Shown here: piece by piece, positions 21,940-31,359 of the stretch | How the letters are laid out: each line of letters begins with the position of its first letter | Position numbering within the stretch: position 1 is the stretch's first letter | Origin: Microvirga makkahensis | GTDB taxonomy: Bacteria; Pseudomonadota; Alphaproteobacteria; Rhizobiales; Beijerinckiaceae | Assembly: GCF_009830105.1 (NCBI RefSeq) | Contig: NZ_WURB01000008.1 | Coordinates: 124,001-188,000, forward strand | DNA length: 64,000 bases | Reading direction: 5' to 3' | Notes under the pieces: model-generated | Database searches by the model: none | Told to the model about the DNA's origin: nothing | Seen by the model: the letters and a program-made list of their open reading frames with translations, nothing else | Made by a program: the position numbers and the translations under genes

Positions 21940-23068
21940 ATGCGCGCCGAAATCGAACACCTCGTAGAAGAGACCAAGCAGTCATTCGGACTGCTGAGGA
22001 GGCATCTTTGACTGGGATAACGCCCAGCGCCGCCTCGCGGAACTGAACGCCCAGGCCGAAGACCCGAACCTCTGGAACGACGCGGAGGCCGCGCAGAAAA
22101 TCATGCGCGAGCGCACCACGCTGGAGGATCAGATTTCGTCCATCAGGCGCATGGAGCAGGAACTCGACGACGCGCTCACGCTGATCGAGCTCGGCGAGAT
22201 GGAAGACGACGAAAGCACGATCCGGGAGGGCGAGGAGGCGATCCGCGGCCTGTGTGAGGAAGCCGCGCGCCGCCAGGTGGAAACCCTGCTCTCGGGCGAG
22301 GCCGATGCCAACGACACGTATCTCGAAGTGCATTCGGGTGCCGGCGGCACGGAAAGCCAGGACTGGGCCTCCATGCTCCAGCGCATGTACGCCCGTTGGG
22401 CCGAGCGCCGGAAGTACAAGGTCGAGCTTCTCGAAGTCACGGACGGTGAAGAGGCCGGGATCAAGAGCGCCACGCTTCTGATCAAGGGGCACAACGCCTA
22501 TGGCTGGCTCAAGACCGAGTCCGGCGTGCACCGTCTTGTGCGCATCTCGCCCTACGATTCGAATGCGCGCCGCCACACGAGCTTCGCCTCCGTATGGGTC
22601 TATCCGGTAGTGGATGACCGCATCGACATCGAGGTGAAGGAATCGGACTGCCGCATCGATACGTTCCGCTCATCGGGCGCGGGCGGTCAGCACGTGAACA
22701 CCACCGACTCGGCGGTACGCATTACGCATATCCCGACCGGCATCGTCGTGGCCTGCCAGCAGGAGCGTTCGCAGCACAAGAACCGGGCGACCGCTTGGAA
22801 CATGCTGCGCGCCCGCCTCTACGAGCTGGAGCTGAAGAAGCGCGAGGAAAAGGCGAGCGCGGAAGCCGCCGCCAAGACCGATATCGCCTGGGGACACCAG
22901 ATCCGCTCCTACGTGCTTCAGCCCTATCAGCTGGTGAAGGACCTGCGTACGGGAACCCAGTCCCAGAGCCCACAGGACGTTCTCGACGGCGGCCTGGATC
23001 CCTTCATGGAAGCCGCGCTCGCCCAGCGCGTCTACGGCGGGGGCGAGGAGGTCGAAGACATCGATTGA
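21940..23068 (+). CDS. prfB: Peptide chain release factor 2, programmed +1 frameshift
   Basis: Recognises UGA/UAA stop codons and triggers peptide release. The first 22 codons ([20 protein letters not shown]...) end at an in-frame TGA at 22009-22011. Translation must slip +1 at CTT TGA C and resumes as [15 protein letters not shown], continuing to the stop at 23066. The full protein is about 375 aa, the normal RF2 length. The GGQ motif is in [16 protein letters not shown]. The anticodon-like tripeptide is SPY ([15 protein letters not shown]) where enterobacterial RF2 has SPF. The ORF appears broken to simple gene callers, but the disruption is the conserved autoregulatory device. Confidence 0.97.
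21997..22012 (+). promoter_or_regulatory. prfB +1 recoding site
   Basis: AGGAGG (21997-22002), then CAT, then CTT-TGA-C (22006-22012). An internal Shine-Dalgarno three bases before the slippery CTT and a C after the stop are the conserved elements of RF2 autoregulation: low RF2 leaves the ribosome paused on UGA, and it then shifts +1. Confidence 0.97.
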
Positions 23069-23110
23069 GAGCACGGTTCGGATGCTCTCTCAATCGATAG
23101 CGCATAGGTT

Positions 23111-23172
23111 GATCGCGAAAGCGGGTCCACTTTTCGCGCTGTGATGGCCGGGACGAGAGCCCGGCCATGACA
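23111..23172. repeat. Dispersed palindromes between prfB and bcp
   Basis: CGCGAAA-GCGGGTCCAC-TTTTCGCG (about 23114-23138) and GATGGCCGGG-ACGAGAG-CCCGGCCATGAC (to about 23171). The second is a member of the window-wide palindrome family. A third short one, GACCCCGGGTCGGGG, follows near 23205. Confidence 0.7.
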
Positions 23173-23275
23173 GAGGGGGAGCGTCATTGACCTCCCGCCA
23201 CGACCGACCCCGGGTCGGGGATTCCGATCCGTTGAGCGCGAGGCCTCTCGGGTCGGGAGGGCCGGGACACCCCGA

Positions 23276-23740
23276 TCAAAGCGCCTTCGCGGCCGCGAGC
23301 ACCTCCTCCGCGTGGCCGGGCACCTTCACCTTGTTCCAGACCCTCGCGATCCTGCCATCGCGGTCGATGAGCACGGTGGTGCGCTCGACGCCCATGTATC
23401 TGCGGCCGTACATGCTCTTCTCGACCCACACGCCATACGCTTCCAGCATGGCCCGGCCCTCATCGGAGGCGAGGGGGAATTCGAGGGCGTGTTTGGTCCG
23501 GAACTTGTCATGGCTCTTGAGGCTGTCGGGCGAAACGCCGACGATCTCGGTATCGGCGGCCTCGAAGTCCTTCCGCAAGGCTTGGAAGTTCCGCGCCTCC
23601 AGCGTGCAGCCGCTGGTATCGTCCTTCGGGTAGAAATACAGAACGACTTTCCTGCCCTTGAGGCTGTCGAGGGAAATCTCTCTCCCGCCGGTGGCGGGCA
23701 GGGAGAAAGCGGGAGCCTTGGTTCCGGGTGTCGGTGCCAT
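23276..23740 (-). CDS. bcp: Thioredoxin-dependent peroxiredoxin, BCP/PrxQ type
   Basis: 154 aa. Reduces hydrogen peroxide and organic peroxides. AhpC/TSA fold: AFSLPATGGREISLDSLKG, VVLYFYPKDDTSGCT with the TxxC motif and the peroxidatic Cys45, and VGVSPDSLKSHDKF. The usual resolving Cys five residues on (Cys50 in E. coli Bcp) is Arg here, and there is no other Cys in the protein. That makes it a 1-Cys variant needing an external thiol. Full family length; cytosolic. Confidence 0.94.
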   Translation of the reverse strand: MAPTPGTKAPAFSLPATGGREISLDSLKGRKVVLYFYPKDDTSGCTLEARNFQALRKDFEAADTEIVGVSPDSLKSHDKFRTKHALEFPLASDEGRAMLEAYGVWVEKSMYGRRYMGVERTTVLIDRDGRIARVWNKVKVPGHAEEVLAAAKAL

Positions 23741-23896
23741 CGTTCGCCTTCCTTTTGGCGGATTGTGCTGCTTGGAAACCTCTCGTGTGCACGACGGAAA
23801 AGAGGCGGTCGCGGGAGGCTGCCGGTGCGGTTAAGGTCCTCATTGATTCCTTCGCAGCAGCAAAAGCGCAAGAACCGGGTTGCCGATAGCACGAGA

Positions 23897-26800
23897 ATGA
23901 AAGTACCGCTCCGTACCACGCTGCCCCGGCAAGAACCGGCCAAACGAAGCCTACTGGGCCGGCTGATCCGTGGTACGCTCTACGCCAAGCTCGGGCTGAT
24001 CACTTTGCTGATCGTCGCCGCAGGGGTTTTCTACCTGCGCCTGTCCGTGGCGCCCCTCAGCTTCGGACGCTTGCCCGAGCGGGTTGCGGAGGCCCTCGCC
24101 TCGCGCATCGGTGCGGGCTGGACCGTGGCGCTCCGCAATACTGCCATCGAGCTTCATGAGGGCATTCCGGCGCTGCGGGCCAACGGGCTCGACATCCGCG
24201 GGCCGAGCGGCGAACTCGTCGTCCGTGCTCCCTATGCGCTCGTCAGTGTCGATTTCCTATCGCTGTTGACGGCCAATCTCCAGCCCAAGGCCATTCACGT
24301 GCGGGACCTGCAGCTGCGGGTGCTCGTCAACCGGGATGGCTCGCTGACCTTCTCGCCCGTGCAGGGGGCGGAGGAGGATCAGGTCCGGGGCGCTCCGGTT
24401 CCGGAGCCGGACCCCTCCCGGGCGGCCGCCGCTTCGCTGGCGGCCAGCGCCGATGGGCCGTCCCTGGTCTCGGGGGCGGTCGGATCGCTGTTCGATCTGA
24501 TCGTCGGGCCGCGAAGCGTCCTCAATACTCTCGGCAAGGCGCAGCTAACCAACGCGCGCCTCATCTTCATCGATGCCGATTACCGCGAGCGGGCCCGTTT
24601 CGAGCGGGTCGACGCGACATTCGACTGGGATCATCAGGGCGGCCGTCACTTCTCGGCGATGGTCGAGGGGCCGCAGGGGCCATGGTGGCTGAGGGGCGAT
24701 GCGAAGGCTGAGGGTCGGGACGCCTACCGCGCGGCGTTCGTGGCCGATTCAGCGCCGATTCAGGACATCATGGTGCTGAGCGGCATGTCGAGCCTGCCCG
24801 CCGCTACCGATCTCGAATTTTCCGGCCGCTTCGACGTTGCCTATGCGAATGGCCGCGTCACCGAGCTGAAAACGCGCCTCGACAGCAATGCGGGCTTCAT
24901 CAGGATCGAGGACAAGGACACCTCTCCTCTGCCGGTTGACCGGGCCACCATCGTGGCCGAGTGGAACGAGACCGACAAGACGCTCAGCCTGCCGACGCTC
25001 GAACTCAAAGGAGGCGACACCTACGTCAATCTCCAGGGAATGTTGTCGGCCCCGACGGTTCATCAGCCGTGGCGCCTGCGGCTCACCGGCAAGGATATCG
25101 TCTGGGCAGGGGCCGCACCCGGGGATGCGCCGCTTCGGGTTTCGCAAATGGATGCGGATCTGTCCGGGCCCGATGGCGTCATGCTCAACAGCATCAGGTT
25201 GAGAGGACCTCGGCTTCACGTCGATATCGGGGGCGCCCTTGCGGAAACAGCCGATCCGAAAGGCCTGAAATTCGACGTTACGGCCTCGAAGACCGAGATC
25301 CGTTCGGCGCTTCGGATCTGGCCGGAGGCCGTGGCTCCGCCGGTCCGCCGCTTCCTGGTCGAGAACCTCAAGAGCGGCACTCTGGAGGATTTCAGGCTCA
25401 AGATCGCGATGACCGGTGCCGATGTCGAGCGATCCATGTCGGGCGGCCCGATCCCCGATGAATCGGTCAAGATCGACTTCGTGATTTCGCAGGGCACCTT
25501 CCAGGCAGCCGAGGGATTGCCGCCGATTTCCGAGGTGGACGTGACGGGCCGCGTGACCGGCACAAAGGTGACCCTGCGCGCCCCGACGGGCCGCGTGGAC
25601 ATGGCCGGCAACCACAGTCTGAGCGCCTCCGAAGGCTCATTCGCGCTCGACAATTACTGGGACGACAATGCCGTTGCCCGCATCGACTTCCGCCTCACGG
25701 GCGCGGCGGATGGAGTCGGGGCCATGCTCCAGCAGCCGCTGGTCAAGGAGATCGCCGGTTTCGAGGTCGATCCCAGCGGGATGAAGGGGAAAGCGGACCT
25801 GCGGGTCGGCATTGGGCTTCCCGTCAACGATATCCCGGCCATTGCCGAGCTTCCGCTGACGGTGACGGGGACGCTCAACGATCTCACCCTCGACAGGTTG
25901 TTCGACAAGGAGAAGCTCGAGACCGGCAATCTGACCATCGCCTATGACCGGGGGGACCTGTCAATCAAGGGGGACGGCAAGATCGGCGGCGGCGCAGCCA
26001 CCATCGATGTGCAGAAGAATCGCCAGGGCGGTCAGGCGATTGTCGCCTTCACGCTGGACGAGGCGGCGCGCAGCAGGCGCGGCTTCTCGTTCGGCTCGCA
26101 GCTGACGGGAATCGTCAATCTCAAGGTCGCTGTGCCTCTGGGCAGGTCCGATGCCGCCGGCATGACTGTCGAAGCCGATCTGACGAAAGCCGGGATCGAC
26201 CACCTGATCCCGGGCTGGGTCAAGCCGGCAGGTCGGCCGGGCAAGCTCACCTTCACCATGAGCGACGGGCCCGAAGCGGAAATCCGCGACCTGCAGCTCG
26301 ACAGCGGCGCCGTGCAGCTGCGCGGGACCGCCGCGCTCTCGAAAGAGGGCGAATTCGAGCGGGCTGAGCTTTCCACATTCAAGCTCTCCCCCGGGGACGA
26401 CATGCGCGCTCAGGTCGAATCGTCAGGCGGCGTCTACAAGGTCATCGTGCGCGGCAACGTGGGCGACGCGCGGCCCTTCGTGAAAAGCCTCAGCTCGCAA
26501 TCCTTGGGCAGGGACGGAAGCGGACAGAAGCAATCGAAGGACTTCGATCTCGATCTGAACCTCAACATCCTGACCGGCTACAACAACGAGGCGATCACCA
26601 ACGCGGTCATCAAGGCTTCGATGCGCAAGGAGGTTCTCCGGCACCTCGAGATGAAGGGCCGTCTCGGAGCGACGAATGTCGCGGCCCGCACCGATACGCA
26701 GGGCAGGAACGGTTCCGTGATCATCGTTCAAGCGGAGGATGCAGGCGCGCTGCTGCGCTTCGCCGACGTGTACAAGCGGATGGTCGGCGGCGACCTCATC

Positions 26801-27358
26801 ATCAACATGGCGACAGGGGAGGGGCAGCAGCCGGGAATATTGCTGCTGCGCTCCTTCACCCTGGTCAACGAACCGGCCCTGCGCCGGATCATTCCGACCC
26901 AGACCCAAATGGTGGCCGGGCAAGATCGGTCGGGCAATCCGCGGCTGGTGCGCGTGGATGTGAACGAGGTGACCTTCGCGCGGGCTCGGGCCGATTTCAC
27001 GCGCACGTCCGGTCGCGTCGATTTCCGCGAGGCGGCGATTTACGGCAACCAGATCGGCTTCACCCTCGACGGGTACATCGATTACAGCCGGGATCGGATG
27101 GATATTTCGGGGACCTTCGTGCCAGCCTATGGCCTCAACAACGTGTTTGCCAAGGTGCCGCTGTTCGGGCCCCTGCTCGGCGGCAGTCAGTACGAGGGCC
27201 TGTTCGCGGTCAATTTCCGGGCCGTGGGGCCGGCGAGCGCGCCTAACCTGACGGTCAACCCGCTTTCGGCGGTCGCGCCCGGTTTCCTGCGCAAGCTCTT
27301 CGGCGTGGGGGCTGGGCCGCAGCAAACCGATGCGCTGCCCGCCATACCCGACCGGTAG
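23897..27358 (+). CDS. YhdP/AsmA-like DUF3971 envelope protein
   Basis: 1153 aa from ATG 23897 (MKVPLRTTLPRQEP); the long open frame upstream overlaps bcp on the other strand and is not family-like. One N-terminal transmembrane segment (about 30-52: YAKLGLITLLIVAAGVFYLRL) and a very large periplasmic part. DUF3971 lies in the middle, an AsmA-like C-terminal domain near the end (SGRVDFREAAIYGNQIGFTLDGYIDY and VPAYGLNNVFAKVPLFGPLLG). Known YhdP/TamB/AsmA proteins form repeating beta-groove bridges that move phospholipid to the outer membrane; the same role is inferred here. Confidence 0.88.
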   Translation: MKVPLRTTLPRQEPAKRSLLGRLIRGTLYAKLGLITLLIVAAGVFYLRLSVAPLSFGRLPERVAEALASRIGAGWTVALRNTAIELHEGIPALRANGLDIRGPSGELVVRAPYALVSVDFLSLLTANLQPKAIHVRDLQLRVLVNRDGSLTFSPVQGAEEDQVRGAPVPEPDPSRAAAASLAASADGPSLVSGAVGSLFDLIVGPRSVLNTLGKAQLTNARLIFIDADYRERARFERVDATFDWDHQGGRHFSAMVEGPQGPWWLRGDAKAEGRDAYRAAFVADSAPIQDIMVLSGMSSLPAATDLEFSGRFDVAYANGRVTELKTRLDSNAGFIRIEDKDTSPLPVDRATIVAEWNETDKTLSLPTLELKGGDTYVNLQGMLSAPTVHQPWRLRLTGKDIVWAGAAPGDAPLRVSQMDADLSGPDGVMLNSIRLRGPRLHVDIGGALAETADPKGLKFDVTASKTEIRSALRIWPEAVAPPVRRFLVENLKSGTLEDFRLKIAMTGADVERSMSGGPIPDESVKIDFVISQGTFQAAEGLPPISEVDVTGRVTGTKVTLRAPTGRVDMAGNHSLSASEGSFALDNYWDDNAVARIDFRLTGAADGVGAMLQQPLVKEIAGFEVDPSGMKGKADLRVGIGLPVNDIPAIAELPLTVTGTLNDLTLDRLFDKEKLETGNLTIAYDRGDLSIKGDGKIGGGAATIDVQKNRQGGQAIVAFTLDEAARSRRGFSFGSQLTGIVNLKVAVPLGRSDAAGMTVEADLTKAGIDHLIPGWVKPAGRPGKLTFTMSDGPEAEIRDLQLDSGAVQLRGTAALSKEGEFERAELSTFKLSPGDDMRAQVESSGGVYKVIVRGNVGDARPFVKSLSSQSLGRDGSGQKQSKDFDLDLNLNILTGYNNEAITNAVIKASMRKEVLRHLEMKGRLGATNVAARTDTQGRNGSVIIVQAEDAGALLRFADVYKRMVGGDLIINMATGEGQQPGILLLRSFTLVNEPALRRIIPTQTQMVAGQDRSGNPRLVRVDVNEVTFARARADFTRTSGRVDFREAAIYGNQIGFTLDGYIDYSRDRMDISGTFVPAYGLNNVFAKVPLFGPLLGGSQYEGLFAVNFRAVGPASAPNLTVNPLSAVAPGFLRKLFGVGAGPQQTDALPAIPDR

Positions 27359-27753
27359 GATCTTTCTTGCACTCTCACGAAAGCTCCACCCCCCGGGATC
27401 AGGTCCACGGGGGGATGGATGCCGACCTTTCCCGTCCCTTGCCTGGAGGGTAACGGTGGAAGAAGCGCCCGTGTCCCACCTTCCGTCATTACCAGCCCTG
27501 TGCCGGTGATCGGAACATGGAGGCTCCGTGCCTTTCCGATCGGGATGGCCGAGACAAGCTCGGCCATGACGGTGGGGGTGCGTCGCCGTCTCATACCCAC
27601 CCTCGTCACCACCGGCCTTGTGATCCCCATCGTGTGACGCGCCGTGCTCATCTGATCGGGATAGTCGAGACGAACCCGGTCATGACTTAGGAACGAGCTC
27701 GCGTTCTCGGGATGAGGGGGAGCGGCTTCCGATGCGCTCCCGGCCCTTGGTCC
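27359..27753. repeat. Intergenic cluster of dispersed palindromes
   Basis: 395 bp without a gene between the convergent YhdP-like gene and tyrS. It holds several degenerate copies of the GATGGCCG...CGGCCATGAC family (27487-27512, 27537-27571, 27600-27640, 27655-27687) and a hairpin GGGAGCG...CGCTCCC close to the tyrS stop. This is the densest cluster of the family in the window. Confidence 0.65.
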
Positions 27754-29016
27754 TCAGACTACCCGCAGAAGCACGTGCTTCTTCTTGCCGAAGGACAGTT
27801 TGATCACGCCTTCTCCCGTGAGATCCGAGAGGCTCAAGCTGCTCCGTTCGTCGGAGACTGTCTGGTCGTTGACCTTCAGGCCCCCGCTCTTCACCTGACG
27901 GCGCGCTTCGCTCGATGAGGGCACGAGCTTCGCGTAGTCCGGACCGAAGGCGGTGAGCACGCCAAGGCCTTCCTTCAGGATGCTTGACGGGACCTCGACG
28001 GTGGGAAGGCTTTCCGCGAGCATACCCTGCTCGAAGGTCTTCTGCGCCGTCTCGGCTGCGAGCTGCGCCGCCTCGCGGCCATGGAGCAGGGCGGTGGCTT
28101 CCGTCGCCAGAACCTTCTTGGCCTCGTTGATCTCGGCGCCCTCCAAGGCGGCGAGCTTGGCGATTTCGTCCATCGGCAGGACGGTGAACAGCTTCAGGAA
28201 ACGACCGACGTCCGCATCCTCGGTGTTGCGCCAGAACTGCCAGTAATCGTAGGGGCTCAGCATGTCGGCGTTGAGCCAGACCGCGCCGGAGGCGGTCTTC
28301 CCCATCTTGGCGCCGGAAGCTGTAGTCAGGAGCGGGCAGGTGACGGCGTAGAGCTGCGGCGTGCCGAGGCGGCGGCCGAGATCGATACCGTTGACGATGT
28401 TGCCCCACTGGTCCGAGCCGCCCATCTGCAGAATGCAGCCGTAGCGCTTGTTGAGCTCTACGAAGTCGTAGGCCTGGAGGATCATGTAGTTGAACTCCAG
28501 GAAAGAAAGCTCGTGCTCACGTTCGAGGCGCAGCTTGACGCTATCGAAGGACAGCATGCGGTTGACCGAGAAATGGCGGCCCACATCGCGCAGGAAATCG
28601 ATGTAGTTGAGCCTGGTCAGCCACTCGGCATTGTCCACCATCATGGCGTCGGTCGTGCCCTCGCCGAAGCCGATGAAGCGCGAAAACACCGTCTTGATGC
28701 TCTCCTTGTTGCCTTCGATCTGCTCCACGGTCAGGAGCTTGCGGCTCTCGTCCTTGCCCGAAGGGTCACCGACGCGGGTCGTGCCGCCGCCCATGAGCGT
28801 GATCGGCTTGCCGGCCCCGGTCTTCTGAAGCCAATGCAGCATCATGATCGAGAGCAGGTGGCCCACGTGCAGGGACGGTCCCGTGCAGTCGTAGCCCACA
28901 TAGGTCGTCAGCCGGTTCTCGAGGGCCGCCGCATCCACTCCCTCGAAATCGGAGGTCTGGTGAATGAAGCCTCGCTCGGTGAGCACTCTGAGGAAATCGG
29001 ATTTCGGCGCAGTCAT
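27754..29016 (-). CDS. tyrS: Tyrosyl-tRNA synthetase
   Basis: 420 aa, normal length. Charges tRNA-Tyr. Class I motifs: [15 protein letters not shown] (HIGH variant HVGH) and [12 protein letters not shown] (KMSKS variant KMGKT). The [15 protein letters not shown] substrate pocket is intact. The C-terminal S4 RNA-binding domain ([21 protein letters not shown]) ends with the KHVLLRVV tail. Confidence 0.97.
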   Translation of the reverse strand: MTAPKSDFLRVLTERGFIHQTSDFEGVDAAALENRLTTYVGYDCTGPSLHVGHLLSIMMLHWLQKTGAGKPITLMGGGTTRVGDPSGKDESRKLLTVEQIEGNKESIKTVFSRFIGFGEGTTDAMMVDNAEWLTRLNYIDFLRDVGRHFSVNRMLSFDSVKLRLEREHELSFLEFNYMILQAYDFVELNKRYGCILQMGGSDQWGNIVNGIDLGRRLGTPQLYAVTCPLLTTASGAKMGKTASGAVWLNADMLSPYDYWQFWRNTEDADVGRFLKLFTVLPMDEIAKLAALEGAEINEAKKVLATEATALLHGREAAQLAAETAQKTFEQGMLAESLPTVEVPSSILKEGLGVLTAFGPDYAKLVPSSSEARRQVKSGGLKVNDQTVSDERSSLSLSDLTGEGVIKLSFGKKKHVLLRVV

Positions 29017-29187
29017 GGCGGTACTCGGTTTCGCGAGAGGAGAGCATCCCCTGTACCAGTTTTACCTGCCGTCGCAACCGCGCAGGAATTCATCGCCCGG
29101 AAGATTTCGTCTCCACGACCGGCTAACTAGAGAAGGGAGATGAATCCGCTCGGGGCGAAACAGCTCTAGATCCGACCCGCCAAACGA

Positions 29188-29212
29188 AAGGGCAGGTGAA
29201 TCACCTGCCCTT
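29188..29212 (-). terminator. Hairpin terminator of the hydrolase gene
   Basis: AAGGGCAGGTG-A/T-CACCTGCCCTT, a near-perfect inverted repeat 18 bp after the stop of the minus-strand hydrolase, followed on that strand by TTCGTTT. Confidence 0.65.
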
Positions 29213-29229
29213 GTCGTCGCCGGCCCGTC

Positions 29230-29886
29230 TCAGGCGGCTTCTTCCGTATTGCCGAGCCGCTTGTCGAGATACGCGTCCACGGCCGACATCAGTTCGTCGA
29301 CCTTGCCGTCGAAGAAGTGGTTGGCGCCGTCGACGACCGCGTGCTCGAGCTTCACGCCCTTCTGGGTTTTCACCTTCTCGATGACGCTGACCACGTCCTT
29401 CACCGGGGCCACGCGATCCTCGGAGCCGTGCACGAAGAGGCCGGAGGAGGGGCAGGGGGCGAGGAATGAGAAGTCGTACCGGTTCGCCATGGCGGCGATC
29501 GAGATGAACCCCTCGATCTCCGGGCGGCGCATCAGGAGCTGCATACCGATCCAGGCGCCGAACGACACCCCGGCGATCCAGCAGGCGCGGGCATCCGGGT
29601 TCATGGCCTGAGCCCAGTCGAGCGCGGCCGCCGCATCCGACAGCTCGCCCTGACCATGATCGAAGGAGCCCTGGCTCCGCCCCACGCCGCGGAAGTTGAA
29701 GCGCAGGACCGAGAAGCCCCGCTTCACGAAGTCATAGTACAGGTTATAGACAATCTGGTTGTTCATCGTCCCGCCGAATTGCGGGTGCGGATGCAGGATG
29801 ATGGCGATCGGAGCGCCCTTCTCCTTGGCAGGCTGATACCGCCCCTCGATTCGACCGGCGGGACCCGTGAAGATGACTTCAGGCAT
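29230..29886 (-). CDS. Alpha/beta hydrolase (dienelactone-hydrolase-like)
   Basis: 218 aa. Starts MPEVIFTGPAGRIEGRY. Motifs: ILHPHPQFGGTMNN near the oxyanion region, RFNFRGVGRSQGSFDHG, the nucleophile elbow GVSFGAW (Ser), HGSEDRVAPV (Asp) and DGANHFFDGK (His). This is the catalytic triad of a conserved small cytosolic hydrolase family common in proteobacteria; the natural substrate is unknown. Divergent from the suf operon across a 232-bp gap. Confidence 0.88.
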   Translation of the reverse strand: MPEVIFTGPAGRIEGRYQPAKEKGAPIAIILHPHPQFGGTMNNQIVYNLYYDFVKRGFSVLRFNFRGVGRSQGSFDHGQGELSDAAAALDWAQAMNPDARACWIAGVSFGAWIGMQLLMRRPEIEGFISIAAMANRYDFSFLAPCPSSGLFVHGSEDRVAPVKDVVSVIEKVKTQKGVKLEHAVVDGANHFFDGKVDELMSAVDAYLDKRLGNTEEAA

Positions 29887-29941
29887 ATACGCGAACCTCT
29901 TGATCGCCTCTCCGAATAGAGAGGGAAACCCCCGTGCGACC

Positions 29942-29990
29942 TTGACTCCAGGTCTCGGATTCCCTTAAGAAACCCTTAGAATATTTCTAA
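29942..29990 (+). promoter_or_regulatory. suf operon promoter with Irr-type iron box (ICE)
   Basis: TTAGAA-TAT-TTCTAA at 29976-29990 is a perfect inverted repeat and matches the iron control element bound by the haem-responsive regulator Irr in Hyphomicrobiales. Just upstream, TTGACT (29942-29947), 17 bp and TTAAGA (29965-29970) form a plausible -35/-10 pair. That would put the box at the transcription start, a position suited to repression. The link to Irr is inferred from the motif. Confidence 0.6.
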
Positions 29991-30118
29991 ACTGTTCCAT
30001 TGTTTCAATTATCCGGTGACTTAGGCCACCGGGGAAACATGGGCACATGTGGTCGGGGTGCTTTAACACGGCAACCAGGGTCACTTGCAAGATTTTCGTG
30101 AGGCGTGAGACGGCAGCC

Positions 30119-31291
30119 ATGGCGACGAGCCAGCGCACATATCTCGATCACAATGCCACGTCGCCCCTGCGGCCCGAGGTGGCGGAGGTGGTACTACATG
30201 CGCACCAACTGCCCGGGAACGCCTCTTCCGTCCATGCGGAAGGCCGCGCGGCCCGGACGGAGATCGAGGCGGCGCGGGTCGCCGTCGCCGGGCTTGTCGG
30301 CTCCAGGGCCAAGAACGTGATCTTCACGAGCGGGGGCACGGAAGCCGCGAATCTCGTTCTGACGCCCTCCTTCCGCCAGCTCGGGCAGAGGGGCGCGACG
30401 CGCCTCCTGGTGGGAGCGACCGAGCACCCCTGCGTTCTCAACGGGCATCGCTTCCCGGCGGACAAGGTTGGAATAATCCCCGTCGACGACCAGGGTATCC
30501 TTGATCTGGCCTGGATCGAGGCCCATCTTGGAGCCGTGGGCGGCGAGCGTGTTCTGGTCTCCGTCCAATTGGCCAATAACGAGACCGGCGTCGTCCAGCC
30601 CGTTTCCGAGATCGCGAAGCTCGTTCACGGGCATGGCGGGCTCGTTCACACCGATGCGGTGCAGGCGGCGGGCCGGGTACCGGTCGATCTCCCGGGCTTG
30701 GGCGTCGATGCGCTGACACTGTCCGCCCACAAGTTTGGCGGGCCGAAAGGGGCGGGGGCTCTGGTTCTCGCCTCCGACCAGTACGAAATCGGCGAGCGCC
30801 TGATCCGCGGCGGCGGGCAGGAGAAGAATGTCCGGGCCGGCACCGAGAACGTGGCGGCCATCGCGGGCTTCGGAGCCGCGGCCGGGCTCGCCCTGAAAGG
30901 GTTGGAGCAGGAGGCGGAGCGGCTGCGGGGCTTGAGGGACGAAGCTCAGGCGCATGTGCGCCGGATCGCGCCGGACGCTCTTGTTGTGGGCGCAGGCGCG
31001 GAGAGGTTGCCTAACACCTTGGCGTTTGCCATACCCGGCCTCAAGGCCGAGACGGCATTGATCGCCTTCGATCTTGCGGGCGTAGCCCTGTCCTCCGGTT
31101 CGGCCTGCTCGTCCGGAAAGGTCAAGCGGTCGCATGTGCTCGACGCCATGGGCGTGGAGCCTGCCCTCGCGGAGGGTGTTTTGCGTGTGAGTTTGGGGTG
31201 GTCGACCACGAAAGAGGACGTCATCCGCTTTGCGGAGGCGTGCGAAAAGGTGGCGGCCACCCTATATAAGCGGAAGGCGAGCGCGGCTTAG
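30119..31291 (+). CDS. Cysteine desulfurase (IscS/NifS-like), first suf gene
   Basis: 390 aa from ATG 30119 (MATSQRTYLDHNATSPLRPEV); the open frame upstream lacks family similarity. PLP enzyme that takes sulfur from Cys for Fe-S clusters. Motifs: FTSGGTEAANLV, EHPCVL, VQLANNETGVVQP, HTDAVQAAG, LSAHKFGGPKGAG with the PLP Lys, and SSGSACSSGKVKRSH with the sulfur-carrying Cys. The GSACSSG loop is the group I (IscS/NifS) form, so this enzyme differs from the SufS four genes on. Two different desulfurases in one suf operon is a known alphaproteobacterial pattern. Confidence 0.93.
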   Translation: MATSQRTYLDHNATSPLRPEVAEVVLHAHQLPGNASSVHAEGRAARTEIEAARVAVAGLVGSRAKNVIFTSGGTEAANLVLTPSFRQLGQRGATRLLVGATEHPCVLNGHRFPADKVGIIPVDDQGILDLAWIEAHLGAVGGERVLVSVQLANNETGVVQPVSEIAKLVHGHGGLVHTDAVQAAGRVPVDLPGLGVDALTLSAHKFGGPKGAGALVLASDQYEIGERLIRGGGQEKNVRAGTENVAAIAGFGAAAGLALKGLEQEAERLRGLRDEAQAHVRRIAPDALVVGAGAERLPNTLAFAIPGLKAETALIAFDLAGVALSSGSACSSGKVKRSHVLDAMGVEPALAEGVLRVSLGWSTTKEDVIRFAEACEKVAATLYKRKASAA

Positions 31292-31359
31292 AAGCCCCGC
31301 CAGTTTTCCATGTCATATCAACCCGCGGCCCTTGAAGCCGTGAGTGGTGGGAGAGACAG

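Noticed and set aside
22103..23068. prfB as a 321-aa protein starting at 22103
   Set aside because: The upstream frame, the TGA and the Shine-Dalgarno-CTTTGAC site show that translation begins at 21940 with a +1 shift.
30105..31260. Several frames antisense or out of frame with the first suf desulfurase
   Set aside because: None has motifs; the desulfurase frame contains all catalytic residues.
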